Source: Leptasterias polaris (Eukaryota > Echinodermata > Asteroidea > Forcipulatida > Asteriidae). Taken from it: a DNA stretch of 64,000 bases. Location: contig JAZGTN010000162.1 in the NCBI GenBank assembly GCA_037783415.1, positions 1,116,001 through 1,180,000 of the forward strand, in the 5' to 3' direction. Numbering within the stretch: the first letter of the stretch is position 1; each line of letters starts with the position of its first letter. Under the pieces are notes generated by a model. It ran no database searches. It worked only from the letters and a program-made list of their open reading frames with translations, and was not told where the DNA came from. Shown here piece by piece: positions 33,618 through 43,691 of this stretch. The position numbers and the translations under genes are program-made.

Positions 33618-34217
33618 ATGACGACGAAGTACAAATCATCGGCTGATATCGTGGACGCCATCTTCGGATTTGCAAGCCAGATTTTTGAGTCAGCTATTTC
33701 CTCACCTGAGTATCGAAAGAATCCTTGGGACACGAGACCAGTCGTAGATGCGTACCACAGAAGATGCTTCGAGAAAACAATTGGCAACTTGGAAGCGACG
33801 TGGAGTAGTGGTGACTTAGCCATCAGTGAGGATCTGAGTGCAGGTAAACGCCGCGCAAACCCGTCCCGCGGTCCCGTGGCTGGCGCTGATGTTGGGCTTT
33901 GTTGTGTGGATGCGGAGACCACAAGTAGGGAGGCCTTGCGAGTGGTGAATGCCCTACTGTTGATGTGGTCCCGAGTCCCTCGATCTTGCCCTGCATGGCG
34001 TTTGCCGTTGGGATTGCGGTTCGTGGTTGCGATGGTTTTTCCAGCCCTGATCCAGCTGCTTTGTCCCTCAACTCCACGTCAACACCTCCACCGTTGTGGA
34101 AGGCTTCATCAGTGCACACTGTTCCGCCGTTGTGTACGGCTCCGCCAGTGCAACTTGCCTCGCCGGAGCACACTGATCTCATCATCGACCAACAAACTGA
34201 CAGGACAAAAACTGTGA
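33618..34217 (+). CDS. LTR-element ORF, 5' frame (unit 2)
   Basis: This is a 199-residue frame starting 57 bp after the LTR. The first ~76 residues (MTTKYKSSADIVDAIFGFAS onward) have the composition of a real protein and sit where gag would be. From about residue 77 the frame runs into low-complexity sequence read out of the likely register. CAG/GTAAAC at about 33843 could be a splice donor, which would explain why the sensible frame ends there. I do not recognise the domain. Confidence 0.45.
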   Translation: MTTKYKSSADIVDAIFGFASQIFESAISSPEYRKNPWDTRPVVDAYHRRCFEKTIGNLEATWSSGDLAISEDLSAGKRRANPSRGPVAGADVGLCCVDAETTSREALRVVNALLLMWSRVPRSCPAWRLPLGLRFVVAMVFPALIQLLCPSTPRQHLHRCGRLHQCTLFRRCVRLRQCNLPRRSTLISSSTNKLTGQKL

Positions 34218-34768
34218 CATTGAACAATCAACTACAGGACACTGGTGATGGCCTTCATGTTCAGGTGACGGCAGCTCAGCTGGAGCGGCACTCTCCACCA
34301 GCAAAAGCAGCCCCGCCGGAACAAGCAAGAGCACCGACGGACCCCCGGATGCATGATGCATCACGGAAGAAAGGATACGGACTGATGCAGGACGCATCGC
34401 GGATGACAAGGCCGAGGGTACAGGAAGTACCACCGAAGACAGGAGACCTGTTGGTGCAAGAAGCATCAACGGCTGGGTATCCGCCGGTGCATGATGCACC
34501 ACTGAAAAAGGCCGCTGAAGACAGAGTATCCACAGGTGCAGGAAGCACCACAGAAGACAGGGGATCCGTTGGTGCTGGATGCACAACAGACAGTGCTGGG
34601 GGGCACCACAGACATGGGATCCGCCGGCACTACAGACAGCGGGGGATCCGCCGGCACCACGGACAGGGGATCCACCAAGGGAAACACCAAACATATTATG
34701 TCAAGTGTTCGAGGGCATGGCCCGAGTCCTCAGCTGAAGACACTGGAGCTAGAACAGCACATCATTAA
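33965..34768 (+). CDS. LTR-element repeat-rich ORF (unit 2)
   Basis: This 267-residue frame starts at MVPSPSILPCMAFAVGIAV. From about residue 118 it shows imperfect ~13-residue repeats of the form V/M-Q/H-D/E-A-S/P (MHDAS, MQDAS, VQEVPPKTGD, VQEAS, VHDAP). The same motif continues in another frame at 34536 (MQEAPQKTGDPLVLDAQ), indicating a frame break. No known family. Confidence 0.45.
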   Translation: MVPSPSILPCMAFAVGIAVRGCDGFSSPDPAALSLNSTSTPPPLWKASSVHTVPPLCTAPPVQLASPEHTDLIIDQQTDRTKTVTLNNQLQDTGDGLHVQVTAAQLERHSPPAKAAPPEQARAPTDPRMHDASRKKGYGLMQDASRMTRPRVQEVPPKTGDLLVQEASTAGYPPVHDAPLKKAAEDRVSTGAGSTTEDRGSVGAGCTTDSAGGHHRHGIRRHYRQRGIRRHHGQGIHQGKHQTYYVKCSRAWPESSAEDTGARTAHH

Positions 34769-34916
34769 CAATGACTGGAGAGAAGTCCTCTCTTGGATGG
34801 ATATTGTTTGTTTGAAGGACATCTTCGAGGAAAACAGAACTGTTGTGGTACATTTTGTTTTGTATATTTGGGTAGTCGTCATCGGTCTGCTGCATCTTTG
34901 TTTGAATTCTGTGTGA
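34536..34916 (+). CDS. LTR-element 3' ORF with hydrophobic C-terminus (unit 2)
   Basis: This 126-residue frame continues the VQEAP repeats, then has GSAGTTD repeats, then an unrepeated tail. The tail is HIINNDWREVLSWMDIVCL followed by a hydrophobic segment, TVVVHFVLYIWVVVIGLLHL, that could span a membrane. It is identical in unit 3 (36649-37029). Coding status is unproven. Confidence 0.4.
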   Translation: MQEAPQKTGDPLVLDAQQTVLGGTTDMGSAGTTDSGGSAGTTDRGSTKGNTKHIMSSVRGHGPSPQLKTLELEQHIINNDWREVLSWMDIVCLKDIFEENRTVVVHFVLYIWVVVIGLLHLCLNSV

Positions 34917-35230
34917 CCAGTTTGGGGACCAGAATCAACATTGAGCAACATCTTTTGAGGACACCCATCATTGTTTTCTAAACAAAACTGTTGCTTGATG
35001 CTTTTGTGTAGGTTAGGTAGATTAATAAATGAAAAACTGTAGATATAATGTGTTGTTGTGTGCAGCCCCGTCGATTGTGGATCCTTGCTTGATTCTGTGT
35101 CACCAAGTTGTGGACCAGAATCATCATCGATGACCATTCCCTGAGGAATCACACAAAACTGTTTGCCTTTTGAATGTATTGTACTGTTGCAGCTATTCAG
35201 GAGAATAGGCTGATTCTACGGAGGGGGCAA

Positions 35231-35674
35231 TGTAACGAACACAAACTGTACGCTCTGTGTATAGGAGGAAAGCCCCGCCAGGTGCACTGGAGTGGCCCCG
35301 TCGGGTCATGGAAGGACAACGCTCCCAAGGCAGCTGGCCTGAACTTTGTGTGAACTGAACAGTGATTGGACGAATTATCGCGCACATTTGTTGATGTTTT
35401 ACAATGTATTACAAATTGTGTAAAGATAAGAGATTATCCAGGTGCGCTGGCAGGATGCGTTGTTTTGGCGCCTTTTTCTATCGATGTGTTGTACATGATT
35501 ATAAGTTGTGTTAGACAGACCATATGTTGAGTTCAGTGAGTGAGCGTGAACAAGTTGTCGTTCTTGGAGAATAAATAAATCGGTGTGTTTCACATTGAAC
35601 CGAATTTGAGTTCGTTTGTTCTCTGTCTGCGTTTGGCTGCAGAGCAAACAAGGACCCGTTGGCAGTACGTTACA
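35231..35674 (+). repeat. LTR 2 of the array
   Basis: 444 bp, exactly 2113 bp after LTR 1 and indistinguishable from it by eye. Confidence 0.93.
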
Positions 35675-35730
35675 ATGGTGGCAGCGGTGGGATATTTTTG
35701 ACTCAATTCAATGTTAAACACGACTGAAAT

Positions 35731-37029
35731 ATGACGACGAAGTACAAATCATCGGCTGATATCGTGGACGCCATCTTCGGATTTGCAAGCCAGATTTTTG
35801 AGTCAGCTATTTCCTCACCTGAGTATCGAAAGAATCCTTGGGACACGAGACCAGTCGTAGATGCGTACCACAGAAGATGCTTCGAGAAAACAATTGGCAA
35901 CTTGGAAGCGACGTGGAGTAGTGGTGACTTAGCCATCAGTGAGGATCTGAGTGCAGGTAAACGCCGCGCAAACCCGTCCCGCGGTCCCGTGGCTGGCGCT
36001 GATGTTGGGCTTTGTTGTGTGGATGCGGAGACCACAAGTAGGGAGGCCTTGCGAGTGGTGAATGCCCTACTGTTGATGTGGTCCCGAGTCCCTCGATCTT
36101 GCCCTGCATGGCGTTTGCCGTTGGGATTGCGGTTCGTGGTTGCGATGGTTTTTCCAGCCCTGATCCAGCTGCTTTGTCCCTCAACTCCACGTCAACACCT
36201 CCACCGTTGTGGAAGGCTTCATCAGTGCACACTGTTCCGCCGTTGTGTACGGCTCCGCCAGTGCAACTTGCCTCGCCGGAGCACACTGATCTCATCATCG
36301 ACCAACAAACTGACAGGACAAAAACTGTGACATTGAACAATCAACTACAGGACACTGGTGATGGCCTTCATGTTCAGGTGACGGCAGCTCAGCTGGAGCG
36401 GCACTCTCCACCAGCAAAAGCAGCCCCGCCGGAACAAGCAAGAGCACCGACGGACCCCCGGATGCATGATGCATCACGGAAGAAAGGATACGGACTGATG
36501 CAGGACGCATCGCGGATGACAAGGCCGAGGGTACAGGAAGTACCACCGAAGACAGGAGACCTGTTGGTGCAAGAAGCATCAACGGCTGGGTATCCGCCGG
36601 TGCATGATGCACCACTGAAAAAGGCCGCTGAAGACAGAGTATCCACAGGTGCAGGAAGCACCACAGAAGACAGGGGATCCGTTGGTGCTGGATGCACAAC
36701 AGACAGTGCTGGGGGGCACCACAGACATGGGATCCGCCGGCACTACAGACAGCGGGGGATCCGCCGGCACCACGGACAGGGGATCCACCAAGGGAAACAC
36801 CAAACATATTATGTCAAGTGTTCGAGGGCATGGCCCGAGTCCTCAGCTGAAGACACTGGAGCTAGAACAGCACATCATTAACAATGACTGGAGAGAAGTC
36901 CTCTCTTGGATGGATATTGTTTGTTTGAAGGACATCTTCGAGGAAAACAGAACTGTTGTGGTACATTTTGTTTTGTATATTTGGGTAGTCGTCATCGGTC
37001 TGCTGCATCTTTGTTTGAATTCTGTGTGA
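35731..37029 (+). CDS. internal ORFs of LTR-element unit 3
   Basis: The three frames at 35731-36330, 36078-36881 and 36649-37029 repeat those of unit 2, with the same translation throughout. The internal regions of units 2 and 3 therefore arose by a very recent duplication. Confidence 0.45.
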
Positions 37030-37343
37030 CCAGTTTGGGGACCAGAATCAACATTGAGCAACATCTTTTGAGGACACCCATCATTGTTTTCTAAACAAAA
37101 CTGTTGCTTGATGCTTTTGTGTAGGTTAGGTAGATTAATAAATGAAAAACTGTAGATATAATGTGTTGTTGTGTGCAGCCCCGTCGATTGTGGATCCTTG
37201 CTTGATTCTGTGTCACCAAGTTGTGGACCAGAATCATCATCGATGACCATTCCCTGAGGAATCACACAAAACTGTTTGCCTTTTGAATGTATTGTACTGT
37301 TGCAGCTATTCAGGAGAATAGGCTGATTCTACGGAGGGGGCAA

Positions 37344-37787
37344 TGTAACGAACACAAACTGTGCGCTCTGTGTATAGGAGGAAAGCCCCGCCAGGTGCAC
37401 TGGAGTGGCCCCGTCGGGTCATGGAAGGACAACGCTCCCAAGGCAGCTGGCCTGAACTTTGTGTGAACTGAACAGTGATTGGACGAATTATCGCGCGCAT
37501 TTGTTGATGTATTACAATGTATTACAAATTGTGTAAAGATAAGAGATTATCCAGTTGCGCTGGCAGGATGCGTTGTTTTGGCGCTTTTTTCTATCGATGT
37601 GTTGTACATGATTACAAATTGTGTTAGACAGACCATATGTTGAGTTCAGTGGGTGAGCATGAACAAGTTGTCGTTCTTGGAGAATAAATAAATCGGTGTG
37701 TTTCACATTGAACCGAATTTGAGTTCGTTTGTTTTCTGTCTGCGTTTGGCTGCAGAGCAAACAAGAACCCGTTGACAGTACGTTACA
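37344..37787 (+). repeat. LTR 3 of the array (right end)
   Basis: 444 bp, but with about a dozen substitutions against LTRs 1 and 2 (for example CTGTGCGCTC for CTGTACGCTC, CGCGCGCAT for CGCGCACAT). It ends CGTTACA and passes into unrelated sequence (CTATTAATAG). Confidence 0.92.
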
Positions 37788-38012
37788 CTATTAATAGTTG
37801 CGGAACCTATTCCAGGACTCGAACTAGCCTCTTGGAACCCTCGGTCTAGTGACAATACATCTCCTCTTGAATAGAAAAAATGGAGAGTGGGTTCGAATCC
37901 TACACCCGTAAGCCAAGATGTTTCCCCCGAGGGACTAGGGAATGCGTCTCACATGGGCTTTAGGGTAAAAAAAACAAGGGATTCAGATTCTTATAAACGA
38001 AACTGTACACAC

Positions 38013-38184
38013 ATGCTCGGGTGGCTTTGTCCCTGCTACACGCCAAGGCTTCCATGATGTCATGAGCACGTGACGAATCGGTGCTGTGGTTTGAATACAC
38101 TACAAAGGCTTCGTCCCAGTCTGCCCGGTTGCCACCAGCAATGCCTGTGCAGAGTACGTATAGGTTTTCATATGGGGGTGTATA
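38013..38184 (-). pseudogene. APN-C exon relic (PDLQ-type exon)
   Basis: Acceptor CTCTGTTGCAG. NLYVLCTGIAGGNRADWDEA and IMEALACSRDKATR match the APN-A exon at 59078-58908. The upstream exon leaves two bases, so one base is required, but the similar frame starts at base 1. This is a one- or two-base shift within TATACACCCCCATAT. The donor position reads CAT/GTGTGT, not consensus. Confidence 0.8.
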
Positions 38185-38224
38185 CTGCAACAGAGAGTGT
38201 GACACTTAGTGTTAATTAATTGGA

Positions 38225-38330
38225 ACAGCCCCACCCTAAAATCTCACTAGTCAGAATTGACCCAGACCCGAGTCCCGTGGGGCCTGACAGATTTCATTGA
38301 ATAAATTAATCAAACCATAGACTAAGTCTG
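38225..38330. repeat. GACCC-family repeat fragment
   Basis: ACTAGTCAGAATTGACCCAG and GGGGCCTGACAGATTTC belong to the dispersed family also seen at 5965, 10652 and 41815. Confidence 0.5.
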
Positions 38331-38989
38331 ATTTGATGTCAGAGATTTTTGTGAAATAGAGTTACACATTCGTTTTATTTGTAATACAACAACATTTAAT
38401 ACATATATATTTTAAATAATTGTTATTACAACTGAAAGCACATGGACAACATTGGCAAGTGTTCAAGAACAGTATTCGTGTGTAAAACGGCGTATTGGAA
38501 AATATATTTGCTACTTATGGAGGAAATTGGTAAAGAAGCTTTAAAGGAACATTGAGAAAAGAAAAAGGACAATTATAATTCAAAACTATGACATATCTCG
38601 TTATTAGAAATAAGCTTAAAATCATGATTTATGTCAATTAAGCCATGTTTACAACATAGCTTTACTTATGAAATAGATCTCATTATTCATATGCATAGTC
38701 ATAATCACGACTACTTGGTCACAAACATGAGATATAAGTAATAACTAGAGGTACATTTTTGTTGAAACAAAAACAAGGTGTTCGGTGTAGTTACGTCCGA
38801 GTTAGCAGACCTCGTGTTTTCAAAGAAGTTGTTCTGAACGTATAGATCTTGTAAAACACTACCTTGGTGGTGACATAACATGAAAATATATGATGACGTC
38901 GTGAAAACGTCACTCCACACTATATCCTTGTAGAACCTTGCAAGTCTGATGCAAAATAAAATTTGACTATAGCTTGCTTTGTACTGAAG

Positions 38990-41480
38990 ATATGTAATAA
39001 TTGGTCAAAATTTCAAAAATTTGTAAAAAAAATTGTGATGAAGTCATCAAGTCGTCACTCTAGCTTTAAGTAGTAAATATCACTGTCTATCAACAGCCAA
39101 GTTTCAACTCAGTCGAACTTGTGGTTTTGTAGATACACGGCTTCAAAAGGAAACATTTAAGGCGATACCACGTAACACATGATGACGTCATCAATCTATA
39201 AATTCACACATAATTATGTTGTCTGCATGAAGGTCATGATGTATACCAATTTTGAAACGATTATCATAAACTTCGCCACAGACATCTAGTAAAAGTGTGT
39301 TTGGAGCTGTTTTTAACCTGCCGCTAGAGGGCGCTTTTAGATTTAATGACGTCAGCGGTCCAATGTTTGTAAACCAGACCCTTGCTCGACTATTACATCG
39401 TTAAAAAAAAAATCAAAAAATAATACACACAATAACAAATGAAGACCTATATTACTTCTATATAATCCCGCAAAAATCAACCGACGGTCTCTTCTTCTTG
39501 TTTTGATATGGATTTTCAAAACCTTGTAATTTGACACCTGATGACGTCATCATGACGTAACTGAAGAGGTTTCATCTCCTAATGGTTATCTAACTATATG
39601 AGCTTGGGAAAAGTGCTTTTGTTAGCAGACAATCGCGGGGGATAAGAAGAAAAAGAAGAAGTATTAACTAGACTTAAGTTTTTGTTTATAACAAAAACAA
39701 GGTGTTCGGTCTGATTCGGAAGTTTGGAAGGGGGCTTAAGTATTAGACATCAGATGTTAACATAACAGATTACATGAACATGGATAATTGTTGTAGAACA
39801 ATTACATGCAAATTATATGTAAAGTAGTTTCCTGTCAGGACAGGAAGCAGGGTCAGAACAGGTCATTCCTTTAAATGAGAGTGTACTTATACATCAAAGT
39901 TAATTACCTGTCCAAAATTTATCAACAGTTTGCAACTTGACACACGATGACGTCATCGATCTACAACTCCACACATATGTTATCTGCATGAAGGTCATTA
40001 TGTATACAAATTATGAAATGATTGTCACATAACAAGGCACTTCCTGTTTCGACCGGAAGTAGAGGTCAAGTAATGTCACGCACACAATACAAAAATAAGA
40101 CCTAAATATTAACTTGGTATAATCCCGCAAAAAGCAACCTACGGTCTCATGTCCGTGATTTGATATGGATTTTCAAACATTAAAAAATTAATATTTAAAA
40201 ACATTGTAATTTGACATCCGATGAAGTCATGATGATATCACTGCAGCGGTGTCATCTAGCTATGAATATCTAACTATGTGTGAAGTTTCAAGTTTATGCG
40301 AGCTTAGGAAGTGTCTTTTTTTTATTGGACAAACTTGGGGAAAAGAAGACGACGAAATATGAATTTATGAAATGTTCAACTTCCGGTTAAAAAGCACACG
40401 ATCAAAAGCCTAGCATTTGTTTGTTAACGAGGTTTGCATGGACGGCTGTTTTAGAGACTAACAAAGCGTATTGTCCAAAGTAGGTTGCGCGAACCTTGAA
40501 CAGAGACTAGACCACAAGCATGTTTGATGGAATTTGAACCTTGCGGTTGATTTGCTCACCGTTTAGTGTGTGTGTATCCCGTGGTTTGACAGCGGGTCAA
40601 TAAATACCCGTAATAATTTGTCAAAATTTCAAATATTTGTAAAAAAAAAAAAGGAATGACGTCATTATGTTGTTTCTTTAGATTTACGTAGTCATTATCA
40701 CTGTCTATCAACACGCCAAGTTTCAACTCAGTCGAACTTGTGGTTTTGTAGATACACGGCTTCAAAAAGTAAACCTTTAAGGCTATACCACGTGACACAT
40801 GATGACGTCATCAATCTAAAACTTCACACATATGTTGTCTGCATGAAGGTCATTATGTATACCAATTTTGAAACAATTATCCTAAACTTCGCCACAGACA
40901 TCTAGTAAAGTGTATTTTTAACTGTTTTCAACCTGCCGCTAGAGGGCGCTCTTGACTTTTATGACGTCACCTGTCTTATTTTTTTAAACCAGACCCTTGG
41001 TCGACTATAACATCGTTAAAAAATAACTTCAAAAATGTGTCACTTTTAAATTACAAGGCACTTCCGGTTTAGACCGGAAGTAGAGGTCAAGTCATGTCAC
41101 GCACATAATAAAAAATGAAGACCTATATTACCTCTATATAATCCCGCAAAATTCAACCGACGGTCTCTTCTTCTTGATTTGATTTGATATGGATTTTCAA
41201 TGATTAAAATTGTTATTGTTTAAAAACATTGTAACTTGACACCTGATGACGTCATCATGACGTAACTGAAACGGTTTCATCTCCTAATGGTTATCTAACT
41301 ACATGTAAAGTTTCAAGTTTATATGAGCTTGGGAAGTGTGCTTTTGTTAGCGGACAATCGACGCCGAGAAGAAGAAGAAGGTGTTCCGGGCTTTTGCCCG
41401 AACACCTAAAAAGTAAAAAACAAAAACAAAACCGGAACAAAAACAAGAGGCGTTCCGGGCTGTCGCCCGAACACCTAATT
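38990..41480. repeat. three related ~700-bp repeat modules rich in TGACGTCA (CRE) palindromes
   Basis: Module A (about 38995-39690) and module C (about 40610-41380) share most of their sequence at an offset of about 1615 bp. Module B (about 39915-40350) is an internally shorter copy. Shared phrases are GATACACGGCTTCAAAA, CATGATGACGTCATCAATCT, CCTGCCGCTAGAGGGCGCT and ATAATCCCGCAAAA. The modules lie in the APN-C intron between 38184 and 41576. Module C ends in GAA repeats and two GC-rich hairpins (41379-41407 and 41448-41476). Confidence 0.7.
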
Positions 41481-41575
41481 ATTAGTCCTGAGTCAAAAGT
41501 ATGAGATATCAATCAGAACTATAACAACCCCCCATTGTCCCTTTAAGCCTTCTGCAGGAAATGTTTCATGCTTAC

Positions 41576-41683
41576 TAAAAAGAGTCATCCTTGAGCCATT
41601 TCCGGAACACATTGGCAGCAGTCGATGTGCAGTTTTCGACACTGTACAAGCACGCAATGTCGATGATACATGTTCTCATCTGC
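41576..41683 (-). pseudogene. APN-C exon relic (LSRSIA-type exon)
   Basis: Acceptor TATCTATCCAG, donor TTTTTA/GTAAGC. QMRTCIIDIACLYSVENC and NVFRKWLKDDS correspond to the APN-A exon LSRSIAISLACQYGNADC. The phase is 1-in, 2-out like its counterpart, and this segment itself is intact. Confidence 0.85.
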
Positions 41684-41814
41684 CTGGATAGATAACAAAG
41701 GTATAAGACAACAAAGTCAAGTGCAACTTTAAAAAAAACATAAAAACATAACAATATGGGGTTGTCAATACCATGCACTCTAACAAACAGCAGAGTCAAC
41801 ACTGACCCTCATTT

Positions 41815-42012
41815 TTTTTCACAGGGGCCTCGACAATCAGTACCACCTGGATTCTGCAGCAAACTGACCCAAAACTGTGTCAAACTGACAAAAAATTGAA
41901 GTCAAAATCCCAATTATATCACAGCTTTTAGGTCAGCCTGACGCAGAATTGGGGCCGGTAGGCCCACTGGGACAAATCCGGGTCAATTCTGAACCGGGAG
42001 TTTTAGAGTGCG
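41815..42012. repeat. GACCC-family repeat copy
   Basis: AACTGACCCAAAACTGTGTC, TTTTAGGTCAGCCTGACGCA and GGGTCAATTCTGAACCGGGA, ending TTTTAGAGTG. The end is complementary to CACTCTAAAA at about 5973. Confidence 0.5.
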
Positions 42013-42040
42013 GTAACAACTATGGTGTGCTTTGGTTTTT

Positions 42041-42236
42041 GACTATGATTTCGAACTGCCTCAATCAGTGGATTGTTACAAAATTCTTGAGACACACGAA
42101 GGAAATATAAATCATTGATTCTAATTTCCTTTGTCTGACCTCTAGAGACCTTTCCGCCTACTCGAGTTGTTGCAAATAAGATTTCGGTTTTTAATATGAA
42201 GAGTTTTCATGATTGCCGAATTGTCTTAAATTTAAA

Positions 42237-42306
<70 letters not shown>

Positions 42307-42328
42307 CCAACAGCAACAGCAACAGCAA

Positions 42329-42361
<33 letters not shown>

Positions 42362-42765
42362 CACAGCAACAGCCACAGCAACAGCCACAGCAACAGCCAC
42401 AGCAACAGCAACAGCAACAGCAAAGCAACAGTGATTGTGAGTAGGCTAGGGAAAAAAGCGTCTCTCCTCTCTGAGGAAGTTGTTCTTGATTTAAGATTTT
42501 TGTTCATTATAACAGAAGTGTTTCAAATGTTTGGGGACGTTTTAAATGGTTGTTTGAGACAAGTCCACTGACTATGATTTCGAGCTGCCTCAATCGGTGG
42601 ATTGTTACAAAATTCTTGAGACACACGAAGGAAATATAAATCATTGATTCTAATTTCCTTTGTCTGACCTCAAGAGACCTTTCCGCCTACTCGAGTTGTT
42701 GCAAATAAGATTTCGGTTTTTAATATGAAGAGTTTTCATGATTGCCGAATTGTCTTAAATTTAAA

Positions 42766-42840
<75 letters not shown>

Positions 42841-42988
42841 AACAACAGTGATTGTGAGTAGGCTAGGGAAAAAAGCGTCTCTCCTCTCTGAGGAAGTTGT
42901 TCTTGATTTAAGATTTTTGTTCATTATAACAGAAGTGTTTCAAATGTTTGGGGACGTTTTAAATGGTTGTTTGAGACAAGTCCACTGA
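42041..42988 (+). repeat. tandem duplication carrying CAACAG hexanucleotide tracts
   Basis: GACTATGATTTCGA(A/G)CTGCC begins at 42041 and again at 42570. Both copies share flanks on either side of a (CAACAG)n tract: 42238-42427 in copy 1 (with CAACAC and CCACAG interruptions) and 42769-42845 in copy 2. All frames across the tracts are open only because of the repeat; I see no sign of coding. Confidence 0.75.
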
Positions 42989-43257
42989 TTATGAGTTACG
43001 TGATTTCGATTATTAGGCCTTTTTTTTGGTACAGTAACTGCAAATCGAGTCACCGCAACCATTGTACACTTAATGAACCACTACAACAAAATATTGAACT
43101 AAGTTAAAGTGCATGTTTACAAATACACAGTCTGTTTTAAAAAACAAACCAAAAAAACTCTGGCAAAATATATTGAACTGTAATGACAATTTGGCTGGTA
43201 ACACGTTTCTGCCGAGTAAGATTTTTCTGTGATCAGCAAGTTTTCATCTCGAAGCCT

Positions 43258-43350
43258 GCTACAGGAAAATACTGACTGTTGAAGCACCTTGAGCGTCCCT
43301 GAGTGACTGATATGAGCGCTTTAATTTTAAGCCACTATTATTATTATCAT
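43258..43350 (+). mobile_element. 3' fragment of the tRNA-Leu SINE family
   Basis: ACAGGAAAATACTGACTGTT and CACCTTGAGCGTCCCTGAGT then ATT/ATC repeats match the tail of the SINE at 19983-20425. Confidence 0.7.
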
Positions 43351-43636
43351 TATTGCAAAGAACAGTTAGCTCCACTTATGATAGGGTTAGATCTGGGTGG
43401 GTCTGTGTGTCTGTCCAATGTTGGGCACAAATTATAGGAGTGCAAATATTTTTCAGCCCATACTTTTCAGCCCAACTCTTAGACCTGACATCCCTCTTAG
43501 ATATGTGGAATGTTCCTGTTTATGATATAAAGGACTCATCCAGGGAATTGCACTTTGGAGAAAAAAGGTGAATTAATTAATTAACATGTGCCATGACTTT
43601 TTTTAAATAGTGGAATAGGTGTACAATGAATAATAC

Positions 43637-43652
43637 TTGATTGATTGATTGA

Positions 43653-43691
<39 letters not shown>

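Larger units (their letters stand above)
31806..37787 (+). mobile_element. head-to-tail array of a non-autonomous LTR retroelement, 2113-bp period
   Basis: The order is truncated internal region (31806-33117), LTR (33118-33561), internal (33562-35230), LTR (35231-35674), internal (35675-37343), LTR (37344-37787). Each LTR is 444 bp, begins TGTAACG and ends CGTTACA. It is followed in full units by TGGTGGCAGCGGTGGGAT, a perfect complement of a tRNA-Leu 3' end including CCA. GGAGGGGGCAA before each LTR is the polypurine tract. No protease, reverse transcriptase or integrase motif is present, so the element must be mobilised in trans. The left LTR and about 430 bp of internal sequence are missing. 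Confidence 0.9.
30480..41683 (-). pseudogene. APN-C: 3' part of an M1 aminopeptidase, decayed
   Basis: Five segments on the minus strand (41683-41576, 38184-38013, 31805-31665, 31229-31145, 30604-30480) match, in order, the last five exons of APN-A. They cover the ERAP1_C-like C-terminal helical domain. Lesions: a frame mismatch at the start of the 38184 exon; a poor donor (AT/GTGTGT) after it; TAA in frame at 31213-31211; and a net 19-bp loss in the terminal exon, giving a TAG at 30517-30515. No exons for the N-terminal or catalytic domains are found between 41684 and 45763, so the copy also lacks its 5' part. A functional RNA or a short truncated protein cannot be ruled out. Confidence 0.8.

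Noticed and set aside
37850..37920. tRNA-like GGGTTCGAATCCTACACCC sequence
   Set aside because: Only a B-box-like half is present and no cloverleaf can be drawn with confidence; it is probably a SINE remnant.
42191..42507. Several open frames of poly-Ala, poly-Leu, poly-Cys or Gln-rich sequence on both strands
   Set aside because: All are products of the CAACAG tract, which contains no stop in most frames.
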